A stretch of DNA of 61,233 nt. It comes from an uncultured Clostridia bacterium (lineage in GTDB: Bacteria; Bacillota; Clostridia; TANB77; CAG-508). The position numbers were made by a program, and so were the translations under genes. Under the pieces are notes generated by a model that was given only the letters and a program-made list of their open reading frames with translations, had not been told where the DNA came from and did not search any database. Positions 52,961-61,225 of the stretch are shown here, in pieces. Location of the stretch: contig CAKPGS010000001.1 of assembly GCA_934155165.1 (NCBI GenBank), positions 1 to 61,233 on the forward strand. The letters run 5' to 3'. Within the stretch, counting starts at the first letter, position 1; every line of letters starts with the position of its first letter.

Positions 52961-53884
52961 ATGGATGAAAATATTGTAAACACAAACCAATTATATACTT
53001 CAACTTTACTTGCACAAGATATTTATTATTTAAATATCAGATATCCTTTTTTAAATATTCAAACAATTGGTGATAGTGTTCTTGGAAAGCCTATTTCTTG
53101 TATAAGACTTGGTAAGGGCTCTAAAACCGTTTTCTATTCTGGTGCTATTCATGCTAATGAATGGATAACTTCTTTAGTTTTAATGAAATTTGTTGAAGAT
53201 TATTGCAAAGCATATGTCAACAATTCTAAAATATTTGGCTATGATGCCAAATATTTATTTCAAAATGTTTCTATTTTTATTGCTCCTATGGTTAATCCAG
53301 ATGGTGTTGATTTAATTAATGGAAACTTATCTAATACATCTTCTGCTTTTCTTCAAGCAAGACGTATTGCAGGTAATTATCCTGAAATTAGTTTTCCAGA
53401 TGGTTGGAAAGCAAATATTAATGGTGTAGATTTAAATTTGCAATTTCCTGCAAACTGGGAAAGAGCAAAAAAAATAAAATATGAACAAGGCTTTACTTCC
53501 CCAGCACCAAGGGATTTTGTAGGTTTTGAACCTTTAACAGAGCCAGAAGCTCTTGCTTTATATAATTTTACATTAAGACATAATTTTAATTTAATACTTG
53601 CATACCATTCACAAGGTAAAGTAATTTATTGGAAATATGACGGATTTAATCCTTCAAATGCTGAAGCTATTGGAAAAAGATTTAGCCAAGTTAGCGGTTA
53701 CACTTTAGAAACAACGCCACCTGAATCTGCCTATGCAGGTTATAAAGATTGGTTTATTCAAACTTACAACAAACCTGGTTATACCATTGAAGTAGGAGAA
53801 GGAATTAGTCCTTTGCCATTGTCTCAATTTAATGAAATATATAATGATAATATTGGCATTTTAGTTTTAGGTGGAGTATTATAA
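52961..53884 (+). CDS. M14-family zinc carboxypeptidase
   Basis: 307 residues with AGGTGA upstream. The zinc motif HANE is near residue 65, the NPDG segment near 110, and the third ligand and catalytic Glu lie in the C-terminal half (LAYHSQG and TIEVGEG). This matches gamma-D-glutamyl-diaminopimelate-type peptidases such as those acting in spore and cell wall turnover, but without a LysM domain and without a signal peptide. Its cytoplasmic or forespore location and exact substrate are therefore open. Confidence 0.85.
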   Translation: MDENIVNTNQLYTSTLLAQDIYYLNIRYPFLNIQTIGDSVLGKPISCIRLGKGSKTVFYSGAIHANEWITSLVLMKFVEDYCKAYVNNSKIFGYDAKYLFQNVSIFIAPMVNPDGVDLINGNLSNTSSAFLQARRIAGNYPEISFPDGWKANINGVDLNLQFPANWERAKKIKYEQGFTSPAPRDFVGFEPLTEPEALALYNFTLRHNFNLILAYHSQGKVIYWKYDGFNPSNAEAIGKRFSQVSGYTLETTPPESAYAGYKDWFIQTYNKPGYTIEVGEGISPLPLSQFNEIYNDNIGILVLGGVL

Positions 53885-53907
53885 AAATGCGACCAATGGT
53901 CGCATTT
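53885..53907. terminator. Terminator shared by the M14 gene and the GT8/PlsC operon
   Basis: AAATGCGACC AAT GGTCGCATTT followed by T-rich sequence on either strand. Its core GCGACCAATGGTCGC is the same as in repeat copies 6 and 7. Confidence 0.8.
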
Positions 53908-54672
53908 TTACATTTTTATATATTTTATTTTTTCTATATTGCTGTTTTGGCTTCTTTTTACCATACATTCATATACTTCATTACGTAGTTTTTCTTTTTG
54001 TTCTTTAATACTTAGTGTTTTATCTGCAAAGAATGGTCCATCTATATATGATACAATTTTTATTTTGTTTTTTCCTCGTTTTTGGTATGTGTTTGTTATG
54101 CAAAATACTGGTGCATTTAATTCTACAGGATATTTAAGCGATACAGACTTAAATGGTCTTATATGGGTATAATATGGCCATATATGTGCTTCTGGATATA
54201 TTGTTATTGTGTTTTTGTTTTTTATTTTTGTTTGTATTTCTTCTAAGAAATTTTTCATTGCTGTTTTGTTCCCTGGCACGGGAATTGCTCCTAACATTTC
54301 TACTAGTTTTCCAAATGGTTTTACTGAAATATTTTCCGGATTAACTATTAAAAAATTTCTTTTTGGGTATATTGCAACACTTGGAATAAATGTATCTGCA
54401 AATTGTTGTGTATGGTTTGCATATATAAAATATCCTTGTTTTTTATAGGGCTTAATTTTTTCTTTTCCTACATATTTTAGCCTAAATTTTAATTTATTAT
54501 ATAAAACTTTTATTGGCATACTTAAAAAGTTTTGTATTATGTATGAGCATATATTCCATATTTTTCCATGTTTATATTTATAATTTTCATCTATTTTTAT
54601 TGGTGTTATTTTTGGCCCTGAAAATTCATCATTTAGTTCATCTTTATAATATATTATTTTTTGCTCTTTCAT
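53908..54672 (-). CDS. PlsC-type acyltransferase with an unusual NHTQ box
   Basis: 254 residues. The acyltransferase core has NHTQQFAD with His87 and Asp93, so the usual H-x4-D is H-x5-D, and the YPEAH motif (Glu161) on the next block. Homologues acylate glycerophospholipids, glycolipids or other hydroxyls. An N-terminal segment of 60 residues precedes the core. It overlaps the GT8-PlsC gene by 4 bases (ATGA), so the two proteins are probably made together. Its acceptor is unknown. Confidence 0.8.
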   Translation of the reverse strand: MKEQKIIYYKDELNDEFSGPKITPIKIDENYKYKHGKIWNICSYIIQNFLSMPIKVLYNKLKFRLKYVGKEKIKPYKKQGYFIYANHTQQFADTFIPSVAIYPKRNFLIVNPENISVKPFGKLVEMLGAIPVPGNKTAMKNFLEEIQTKIKNKNTITIYPEAHIWPYYTHIRPFKSVSLKYPVELNAPVFCITNTYQKRGKNKIKIVSYIDGPFFADKTLSIKEQKEKLRNEVYECMVKRSQNSNIEKIKYIKM

Positions 54673-56486
54673 AGAGCATCTTCCTCTTTTTCATTTTCTG
54701 TTGTTGTTAAGTATTCTAATGGTATTTTATAGAATTTTTCATAAACATTTTTCCATACTTCAAAGTTTTTGTCTCTCATTACATTTGTGTTTCCTTTTTC
54801 TGTTAGACTTTCACTTGGGTATATTGGTTCTTCAATATTAATTATATATTCTTGTACGGGGAAACCATCTTCTCCTATTATGTCGCTATCTTGCATTGTT
54901 ATAAATACTGGTATTACTGGCACATTGTTTCTTGCTGCCATTTTAAATGCTCCATTTTTTAATGGTTTTGGTTTTCTATAATTCCACCACATACTTTGTT
55001 CTGGGTATATTAAAATAAAGTCTTTCCTTTGTAATATTGTATCTACTGCTTTTAAAAATTCTATCATTGTTCTATTGCTAGAACTTAATGGTAATGTATC
55101 ACAGTTTCTAAAGAAAAATCCATAAAGTCCAGGGAAGTTTGTGTAGTTTCCTTCTCTTATAACTTTATATAATTTCTTTTCTTTGGCTTGCCCAGATTCT
55201 CTAAATACTTTTTCTATTGCGAAAGAATCATATGGGTTAAAGTGATTACAAGTTATAATTGCTCCTGTTTTTACTTTTTGTAAATTTTCTATTCCTATAA
55301 CTTGTTTTATAATTAATTTATTATCTTTTAATAAATCGTTTAAGAACTTCATTCCCATTTTATTTGCAACTTTATTTTTTAACTTGCTATAACGTTTTTC
55401 TTTTAAATAATCAACATTATCTGCTGTTAGTTTTATTGTTTCTGGGTCATCTTCAACATCAACATCGAAAACTCCATTTTGTTCTAAAACTTTTATTTTT
55501 TCTAGAACCTCTAACCTATCTTGAGATTTTTTTATTAAATCTTCTTCTATAGTTCTTCTAAACCTTCTGTCGTCTCCTACACAGTCACATTCTTTTTGTG
55601 CTAATGCTTGTAATTTTTTATATTGTTCCATATCTTGATATCTATCGCTTTCTGTATATGCTTCTTTTATTTTCTTTATCTCGTCTATGTATTCTGTTTT
55701 TTCTGCATATTTCCAAAAGTGTTCTTTATATAATACATTATCAAAATGCCATGGTTTATATGCTAAATTATAGTGTATTAGTTTTATTTCATCATCTGAT
55801 ATTTTATCTGTTGGCATTGGCATTCTATCCCAAGCTACGCTTATTATTTTTGTTCTTCCTTTGCACAATCTGTTTAAATAATCTTGATCTTGAGCAACTG
55901 AAAATTTAACTGTTTCTAGTAAATATAAAAACTTATCTAGAAAATCAAATTTTCTAAGCTCATCTAAATTCATTAAAAGAACTCCTGCATTAAAATAATT
56001 TCTATAATCAGCTACTCCAACAACTTTTTCTGCATATTCCTGAAATACTTTTGTGTTTTGTATTACATCATCTGGTGCAGCTGCTATTAAATTATCTCCC
56101 ATATTTATATTATATAGTTCTGAAATATCTCCAAGTACAACTATATCTCCATCTAAATAAATTGCTTTATCGTATTGTGGATATAAGTTTGGTATAAATA
56201 ATCTAAAATATGTTGTATTTGTATAATAATCTCTTGTATATAATTTATCTTGTATTTTTTGTATATAATAGTTTAAGTCTACAAATTCTATTTTTACATT
56301 TTCTGATTCATATTTTGCTAGTTTCTTTTTGTTTTCTTCTTGCATATTTGTATATAATATTTTTATTGAATAGTAATAATTTTTAGATGCATTTTCTGTT
56401 AATGATTGTAATGTTACTGCTAAAAATGGTGAGTATACATCATCAACTGCAAAAAATATTGGTATTACCTCTAAATTATTTTCCAT
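54669..56486 (-). CDS. Fused GT8 glycosyltransferase and PlsC acyltransferase
   Basis: 605 residues. Residues 5-260 form a GT8 glycosyltransferase: DGD at 112-114 is the metal-binding DxD, and HYNLAYKPW (His238) the second site. A helical linker of about 100 residues, including CDC, leads to an acyltransferase domain at about 390-580 with NHFNPYD (His415, Asp420, standard H-x4-D) and YPEQ at 494-497. One chain thus carries a sugar transferase and an acyl transferase, unusual by my knowledge. It is flanked by a separate GT8 and a separate PlsC, so a glycolipid-like or cell-surface glycan acylation pathway is inferred. Confidence 0.85.
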   Translation of the reverse strand: MENNLEVIPIFFAVDDVYSPFLAVTLQSLTENASKNYYYSIKILYTNMQEENKKKLAKYESENVKIEFVDLNYYIQKIQDKLYTRDYYTNTTYFRLFIPNLYPQYDKAIYLDGDIVVLGDISELYNINMGDNLIAAAPDDVIQNTKVFQEYAEKVVGVADYRNYFNAGVLLMNLDELRKFDFLDKFLYLLETVKFSVAQDQDYLNRLCKGRTKIISVAWDRMPMPTDKISDDEIKLIHYNLAYKPWHFDNVLYKEHFWKYAEKTEYIDEIKKIKEAYTESDRYQDMEQYKKLQALAQKECDCVGDDRRFRRTIEEDLIKKSQDRLEVLEKIKVLEQNGVFDVDVEDDPETIKLTADNVDYLKEKRYSKLKNKVANKMGMKFLNDLLKDNKLIIKQVIGIENLQKVKTGAIITCNHFNPYDSFAIEKVFRESGQAKEKKLYKVIREGNYTNFPGLYGFFFRNCDTLPLSSSNRTMIEFLKAVDTILQRKDFILIYPEQSMWWNYRKPKPLKNGAFKMAARNNVPVIPVFITMQDSDIIGEDGFPVQEYIINIEEPIYPSESLTEKGNTNVMRDKNFEVWKNVYEKFYKIPLEYLTTTENEKEEDAL

Positions 56487-56498
56487 TTTGTTCTCCTT

Positions 56499-57338
56499 TT
56501 ATCTTCTTTCTAATTCTTTATTTTCGAACTCTGCTTTTAATTTCAAATATTCATTTAAATCCTCATCAAAATAAAAACATTTTAGAATTTTATGCACTTC
56601 CTCTATGTTCCATTGCTTATAATTTTCTGTATGAGGATATGGCCTAAACATAAGTCTTTTACAAAAATGACAAATTACTGTATCTTTTTTATTAAACTTT
56701 GATTGTTCATTATAAATTCTTGGTAGTATAAGCTTTTTAGTTGTTGACCAAAATATTGCATCTTGATCTGCAAATAATAGCTTTCTTCTTTTTAATAAAT
56801 TTCTTGCTTTTTCTAAAAGACCTGTTTCTTTTATTTTTTTCATATTTAATAAAAGCATTCCAGCATTTATATAGTCTGGTCTAATAATCCAACAACCATA
56901 TTTTTCTTTAACTGCTGCATATTCGTAATTAGTTATATCAATATTATATAATTTAGTCAAATCGTTACCAACCATTATGTCTATATCTAAATATAAAATT
57001 TTATCTGGTATTTCTTCTATTTTATCTGCTAGCAGTCTTAAAAGCGTATATGGTGTACAGTAAGCATTCTCGTTAGCAGTTCCTAAAAATTCTTCTTCAT
57101 ATTCTTTTGTTACATCTATCTTTTTTACATTATTATTAATATTTTTTGATTTTATAACTTTATTTAAAAATTCAATTTGTTCATCTTCAATAGGCACATA
57201 TTCTGATTTTAATCTTGTTGCATCCATTGTGAATATATAACAATTAATATCTTCTTTTGTTCTATTTGTAATAGAAATTAATTGTGTTAGTGCTCCATCA
57301 AAAACTTTTTTATTTCCACATAAAAGTAAGTTTATCAT
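56499..57338 (-). CDS. GT8-family glycosyltransferase
   Basis: 279 residues. The first 230 follow the GT8 fold: INLLLCGNKKVFDGALTQL at the start, DID at 118-120 as the metal-binding DxD in YLDIDIMVG, NAGMLLLN, and a His-containing HFCKR block near the end. The donor is a nucleotide sugar (typically UDP-hexose) and the sugar moved is unknown. It heads the three-gene operon and starts 24 bases beyond the strong promoter at 57371-57399. Confidence 0.85.
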   Translation of the reverse strand: MINLLLCGNKKVFDGALTQLISITNRTKEDINCYIFTMDATRLKSEYVPIEDEQIEFLNKVIKSKNINNNVKKIDVTKEYEEEFLGTANENAYCTPYTLLRLLADKIEEIPDKILYLDIDIMVGNDLTKLYNIDITNYEYAAVKEKYGCWIIRPDYINAGMLLLNMKKIKETGLLEKARNLLKRRKLLFADQDAIFWSTTKKLILPRIYNEQSKFNKKDTVICHFCKRLMFRPYPHTENYKQWNIEEVHKILKCFYFDEDLNEYLKLKAEFENKELERR

Positions 57339-57370
57339 ACTATCCCCTAAACATTTTATTTTTCGACAGT

Positions 57371-57399
57371 ATTATATATTATAATAAATAAAATTTCAA
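57371..57399 (-). promoter_or_regulatory. Sigma-A promoter of the GT8/PlsC operon
   Basis: TTGAAA (57394-57399), 17-base spacer, TATAAT (57371-57376), 32 bases before the GT8 start. One of the best matches in the window. Confidence 0.8.
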
Positions 57400-57412
57400 G
57401 TTAAAAACATTT

Positions 57413-57433
57413 AAGGCGTGCAATGCACGCCTT
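57413..57433 (-). terminator. Palindrome after spoIIQ
   Basis: AAGGCGTGC AAT GCACGCCTT overlaps the promoter-proximal side of the GT8 operon and abuts the spoIIQ stop. T-rich on the plus side only, so termination of spoIIQ is uncertain. Confidence 0.55.
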
Positions 57434-57435
57434 TT

Positions 57436-58239
57436 CTATTTTAAATATGTTGCAGGATCTACATTTACATTGTCTTTTAATATTTCAAAATGTAAATGTG
57501 TATCGTCTGAGCTTTCAAATATTGCTGTATTTCCCACAGTCCCTATTGTTTGTCCTTTTTGTACTTTCTCTCCTTCTACTACAAATTCGCTTGTTAATAA
57601 ATTTGCATATACTGTTTTAAAACCATTGTCATGTTCTATTGTTATTGTTAAACCATATCTTGGATCATTTTTTATTGTTTTTACAGTTCCGTCTGCTGCT
57701 GCTTTTACAACTTCTGTTTTTTCTGCTCTTAAGTCTATTCCATTGTGTGTTATCCATTCATTTAAAGTTTCTGAAAAGACTAGGTTTTCTTGTGCAAATT
57801 CTTTCATAATGTCACCTGAAACTGGTCTTTCAAAAGTAACTTCTTTATTTTCTTCTACTTTTTGTGCATTCGTTTCTTTTGCAGTATTTTCTTTTACTTT
57901 ATTTGTTGTACTTTGTTTTGCTGTATTTGTATTTGATGTTGTATTTTTTGTATTTTCCATATTGCTTGTATTAATTGCAATTTTTTCTGTATTTGTATTA
58001 TTTAATTCATTTTTACTTTCATCCACAGTTTTTCCTATAGAAGAACTAGCATCTTCTAAGTCTGTAGTATCAAGATTTGAAAATTCTTGCATACTTAAAT
58101 TATCAGTATTTGTTTTTGAACTTCCATATATAATGTATGCTATTGCAAATACTACAAGAAATAAAGCTATCGCTGCAGCTCCCCAATAATAGATGTTTAA
58201 ATTTTTATTCTTTTTTTGATTTCTATTTTCTCTTCTCAT
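57436..58239 (-). CDS. spoIIQ: SpoIIQ-like M23 peptidase
   Basis: 267 residues. One N-terminal membrane helix (20-40), a long Asn/Thr-rich polar linker and a LytM domain at about 140-260 with the full zinc set: His165 and Asp169 (HNGID) and His248, His250 (HLHFE). Unlike the Bacillus SpoIIQ, which lacks catalytic residues, this form looks active, as in Clostridioides. In sporulation it pairs with SpoIIIAH across the engulfing membranes. Its position in the sigF locus supports the SpoIIQ name. Confidence 0.85.
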   Translation of the reverse strand: MRRENRNQKKNKNLNIYYWGAAAIALFLVVFAIAYIIYGSSKTNTDNLSMQEFSNLDTTDLEDASSSIGKTVDESKNELNNTNTEKIAINTSNMENTKNTTSNTNTAKQSTTNKVKENTAKETNAQKVEENKEVTFERPVSGDIMKEFAQENLVFSETLNEWITHNGIDLRAEKTEVVKAAADGTVKTIKNDPRYGLTITIEHDNGFKTVYANLLTSEFVVEGEKVQKGQTIGTVGNTAIFESSDDTHLHFEILKDNVNVDPATYLK

Positions 58240-58359
58240 ATAATCCTCCTAAATAACTTTTTATTTATTAGGATTATTTCCAAAATTTTTCTTATTATAC
58301 AAATTATTTTTTTATTTTAAAAATCATAAATAAATAGAAATTTTCTACAATAACATAAT

Positions 58360-58383
58360 AGGCGACCAATGGTCGCCCCTACA
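58360..58383 (-). repeat. TGTAGGGGC palindromic repeat, copy 7
   Basis: Identical to copy 6 at 49415 for at least 24 bases. It lies in the gap between spoIID and spoIIQ. Confidence 0.85.
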
Positions 58384-58425
58384 ATTTCATTCGTTATTTC
58401 ATAAGTTTATTATAATTACGTTTTA

Positions 58426-59427
58426 TTAATAATCTATTATCTCAACTCCTGTATAAAAATGTTTTATTATTTCTTCAAAATTTGAACCTTGTTTTGCCAT
58501 TGCATCTGCTCCTGTTTGGCTCATTCCAACTCCGTGTCCATAACCTTTTACATTAAATTTTATTGTTGTTTCGTTTATTGTGAATTCAAAGTTAGTAGAT
58601 TTTAATCCAAAAATTGTTCTTGCTTCTACTCCTGATAGATTTTTGTTTCCTACTTTTAGTGTTTTTATTCTTCCACTTTGTGTGTATTCTAATATTTGTA
58701 TTGCATTTTCTTCTTGCCAATTTATTTGAAAATCGCTGTATTTTTCTTTTACCTTTTGCTCTAATTCTTCTTTTGATAATTCAACTTCTGATGAGTATTG
58801 TGTGTAACTATCTTCTCCTGCTGTGGTTACAGACTGCAAGTATTCATATCCACTTCCTCCCCAAACATTTATTGGAATTTCTGTTGTTCCTCCACTATTT
58901 GAATGAAAGAATGCATCTATTGGTTCTCCTTTATATGTAATAATTTTTCCTTTTGTACTATCTACCGCACTAACTATTTTATTCCAATTTTTTTCTCTTT
59001 CACTTTCTTCCCATTTGCTTAACCTATCTTCCTTTGTTATCCATGCTTGGCAACATTTAGAATCATCACATATACTTGCACCTTCATGTTTGTTATTGCT
59101 GTGTATAATAGTATAAATTGTGTAAGTTCTTGCAACAACTGCCTGTGCTTTTAATGCTTCTTGCTCAAAACTTGCAGGCATTTCACTAGAAACTACACCA
59201 TATAAGTATTCATCTAAATTTATTTCTTGAATTTCTCCTGTTTTACTATGTAATAATTTTATTGTTGAATATTCTTTATAATTATATGGCGTTTTATTTT
59301 CTTCCTTTTGTGTTTCTGCATTTTCAGAAGTTTCTACTGTTTTTGTTTCAAATTTATTTGTAAAAACAAAAGGTATTATAAAACATATAACTACAAACCC
59401 TACTATATACAAAAATATCTTTTTCAC
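58426..59427 (-). CDS. spoIID: Stage II sporulation protein D
   Basis: 333 residues. One N-terminal membrane helix, then the SpoIID domain: SSEMPASFEQEALKAQA with the catalytic Glu82, the CxxxxCC cluster (CDDSKCC), HSNSGGTTE and VKGYGHGVGMSQTGADAMA near the end. It is a lytic transglycosylase that digests peptidoglycan during engulfment. It starts 11 bases after sigF, an unusual arrangement because in Bacillus it is a separate sigma-E-controlled gene. Confidence 0.95.
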   Translation of the reverse strand: MKKIFLYIVGFVVICFIIPFVFTNKFETKTVETSENAETQKEENKTPYNYKEYSTIKLLHSKTGEIQEINLDEYLYGVVSSEMPASFEQEALKAQAVVARTYTIYTIIHSNNKHEGASICDDSKCCQAWITKEDRLSKWEESEREKNWNKIVSAVDSTKGKIITYKGEPIDAFFHSNSGGTTEIPINVWGGSGYEYLQSVTTAGEDSYTQYSSEVELSKEELEQKVKEKYSDFQINWQEENAIQILEYTQSGRIKTLKVGNKNLSGVEARTIFGLKSTNFEFTINETTIKFNVKGYGHGVGMSQTGADAMAKQGSNFEEIIKHFYTGVEIIDY

Positions 59428-59438
59428 ATTCTTCTCCT

Positions 59439-60158
59439 TTATGATATTAATTTCACTTTCATTGAATTTAATATTTTCTTTTCTATTCTAGATACTTGTA
59501 CTTGTGATATTCCTAGTATTTTTGCTACTTGTGTTTGTGTTTTATCTTTATAATACCTTAATAATATTATTTCTTTTTCTTTTTCTTCTAAATTAGAAAT
59601 TGCTTCTTTTAATGCTATATTATTTGTAATAATTTCCGATTCATCCTTATTTGATGAAATTCTATCTAAAATATTTATTCCATCTTCATCATTTAAATTT
59701 GTTGGTGAATAAATAGATTCTACAACCTGTTTAGATTCCATTGCCATTGCTATTTCTTCTTTACTTACCTTTAATTTGCTTGCAATTTCCTCTATTCCAA
59801 GTTCGATTCCCTTTGCTAAATATTCTTTTTGAATTACTGCAATTTTAGTAGATAATTCTTTTAAGCTTCTGCTTACTTTTACAGGACCATCATCTCTTAT
59901 AAATCTCTTTATTTCCCCTAATATGTATGGTACAGCGTACGTTGATAGCTTTACCTCGTAATCTGTATCAAATCTTTTTATTGCTTTCACAAAGCCCATC
60001 ATTCCAATTTGATATAAATCGTCTATTTCATAGCCTCTGCCTACAAATCTTTTAACAATATTGTAAACTAGGCCCTTATTATTTTCTACTAATTCATTAA
60101 ACTTTTCTTTATCACCTTGCTTTGCAAGAATTATATCCTTTGTATTATTTTCATACAT
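59439..60158 (-). CDS. sigF: RNA polymerase sigma factor SigF
   Basis: 239 residues. Sigma-70 family: region 2 with DLYQIGMMGFVKAIKRFD, region 3 SRSLKEL, and region 4 helix-turn-helix (TQTQVAKILGISQVQVSRIEKK). It resembles both SigF and SigG, but genomic location after spoIIAA and spoIIAB identifies SigF, the first forespore sigma factor. It is 21 bases from spoIIAB. Confidence 0.95.
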   Translation of the reverse strand: MYENNTKDIILAKQGDKEKFNELVENNKGLVYNIVKRFVGRGYEIDDLYQIGMMGFVKAIKRFDTDYEVKLSTYAVPYILGEIKRFIRDDGPVKVSRSLKELSTKIAVIQKEYLAKGIELGIEEIASKLKVSKEEIAMAMESKQVVESIYSPTNLNDEDGINILDRISSNKDESEIITNNIALKEAISNLEEKEKEIILLRYYKDKTQTQVAKILGISQVQVSRIEKKILNSMKVKLIS

Positions 60159-60179
60159 AGAAATTTCCTTTCTCTTTAT

Positions 60180-60668
60180 TTAATTTGCTCTCATTGAAAA
60201 TTTATTTGCTCCATCAAATAAGTTTTCAATATTTTCAGGCTTTTTTATTAGTTTTTTCATTGTAACTTTTGTTCCAAGTCCTAAAACAGACTCAACTTGC
60301 ATTTCATCCATAAAACTTTCCATTATAGTAAATCCCATTCCGCTTCTTTCTAAATCTCCTTTTGATGTGTATAATGGTTGTTTTGCAAGTTCTATATTTT
60401 CAATTCCTTTTCCTGTATCAGAAATTTCTATAGAAATTGTATTGGCAAAAATTCTTGCAACAATTTTTATTATTCCTTCTGTATTTTCATAACCATGAAT
60501 AATTGAATTTGTTACAGCCTCAGATACAGCTGTTTTTATATCTGCAAGTTCCTCTATTGTAGGATCTAATTGTGCTGCAAATGCAGCAACAGTAACACGA
60601 GCAAAAGCCTCGTTGTTAGATTTACTTAAAAATTCCAATTTCATTTCATTTTCATATAAACTTTTCAT
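60180..60668 (-). CDS. spoIIAB: Anti-sigma F factor SpoIIAB
   Basis: 162 residues. GHKL-type serine kinase with the N-box EAVTNSIIHGY and the G1 box DTGKGI, then a second glycine-rich motif GMGFTIMESFMDE. It binds SigF and phosphorylates SpoIIAA. It has a longer C-terminal tail than the Bacillus protein. It overlaps neither neighbour and is 92 bases from spoIIAA. Confidence 0.95.
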   Translation of the reverse strand: MKSLYENEMKLEFLSKSNNEAFARVTVAAFAAQLDPTIEELADIKTAVSEAVTNSIIHGYENTEGIIKIVARIFANTISIEISDTGKGIENIELAKQPLYTSKGDLERSGMGFTIMESFMDEMQVESVLGLGTKVTMKKLIKKPENIENLFDGANKFSMRAN

Positions 60669-60760
60669 TTTAAATTTCCTTTCTTTTTTAATTAATAATT
60701 ATTTTCAATGATAAATATAGAAATAAATATTATATTCAACTTTTTTTCTATAAATTATAC

Positions 60761-61087
60761 TTATATAGCAAATTTAAAATTATCATAAATGGGTATAACC
60801 TTTAGTGCTCCTGACATTTCCAAAATCTTTTTTGTACTTTTACTTACATTTATTAAGCCTAAATCTCCACCAAGCATTGTAGCAAGTTTAAATCTGCCAA
60901 GTAAAAATCCTATTCCGCTGCTATCCATGAAGTTAACACTATTAAAATCAAATATAACTTTTTTAGGCATATGTCTTTCAATTTCATAATCTATTTTCCT
61001 CCTTAGTTCTTCTGTTTTGCAATGGTCTATTTCCTCTGTTAATTCAACAAGCAATAACTTGTCCTTTTCTAGATAATTTATTTTCAA
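60761..61087 (-). CDS. spoIIAA: Anti-anti-sigma factor SpoIIAA
   Basis: 108 residues, STAS domain. The phosphorylated Ser is in FMDSSGIGF (Ser56-Ser57). The start is a TTG at 61085-61087, supported by GAGGAGGT nine bases upstream; no ATG fits. When dephosphorylated it releases SigF from SpoIIAB. First gene of the operon. Confidence 0.95.
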   Translation of the reverse strand: MKINYLEKDKLLLVELTEEIDHCKTEELRRKIDYEIERHMPKKVIFDFNSVNFMDSSGIGFLLGRFKLATMLGGDLGLINVSKSTKKILEMSGALKVIPIYDNFKFAI

Positions 61088-61116
61088 ATTAATTACCTCC
61101 TCTTTAGTTTTTTATA

Positions 61117-61145
61117 ATTATACTCTTACTGGTAATTTTTTCCAA
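61117..61145 (-). promoter_or_regulatory. Promoter of the spoIIA operon
   Basis: TTGGAA (61140-61145), 17-base spacer, TATAAT (61117-61122), about 30 bases before the TTG start. It resembles a sigma-A promoter, not the sigma-H site used in Bacillus; a sigma-H site (AGGAWWT, GAATT) is not clear. Confidence 0.6.
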
Positions 61146-61191
61146 TAGCAAAACATAGGAAGTTTTAGCGAAAAATAAGAACTTTTCGACA

Positions 61192-61225
61192 AAAAAATCC
61201 ACACATAAAATATGTGGATTTTTTT
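61192..61225. terminator. Terminator at the right edge
   Basis: AAAAAAATCCACA and its complement enclose a short AT loop, with T runs on both strands. It would end a minus-strand gene beyond the window and separate it from spoIIA. Confidence 0.8.

Noticed and set aside
57470..58189. 239-residue plus-strand frame opposite spoIIQ
   Set aside because: Antisense shadow of an Asn/Thr-rich linker; no site or promoter, and the minus-strand frame has clear LytM motifs.
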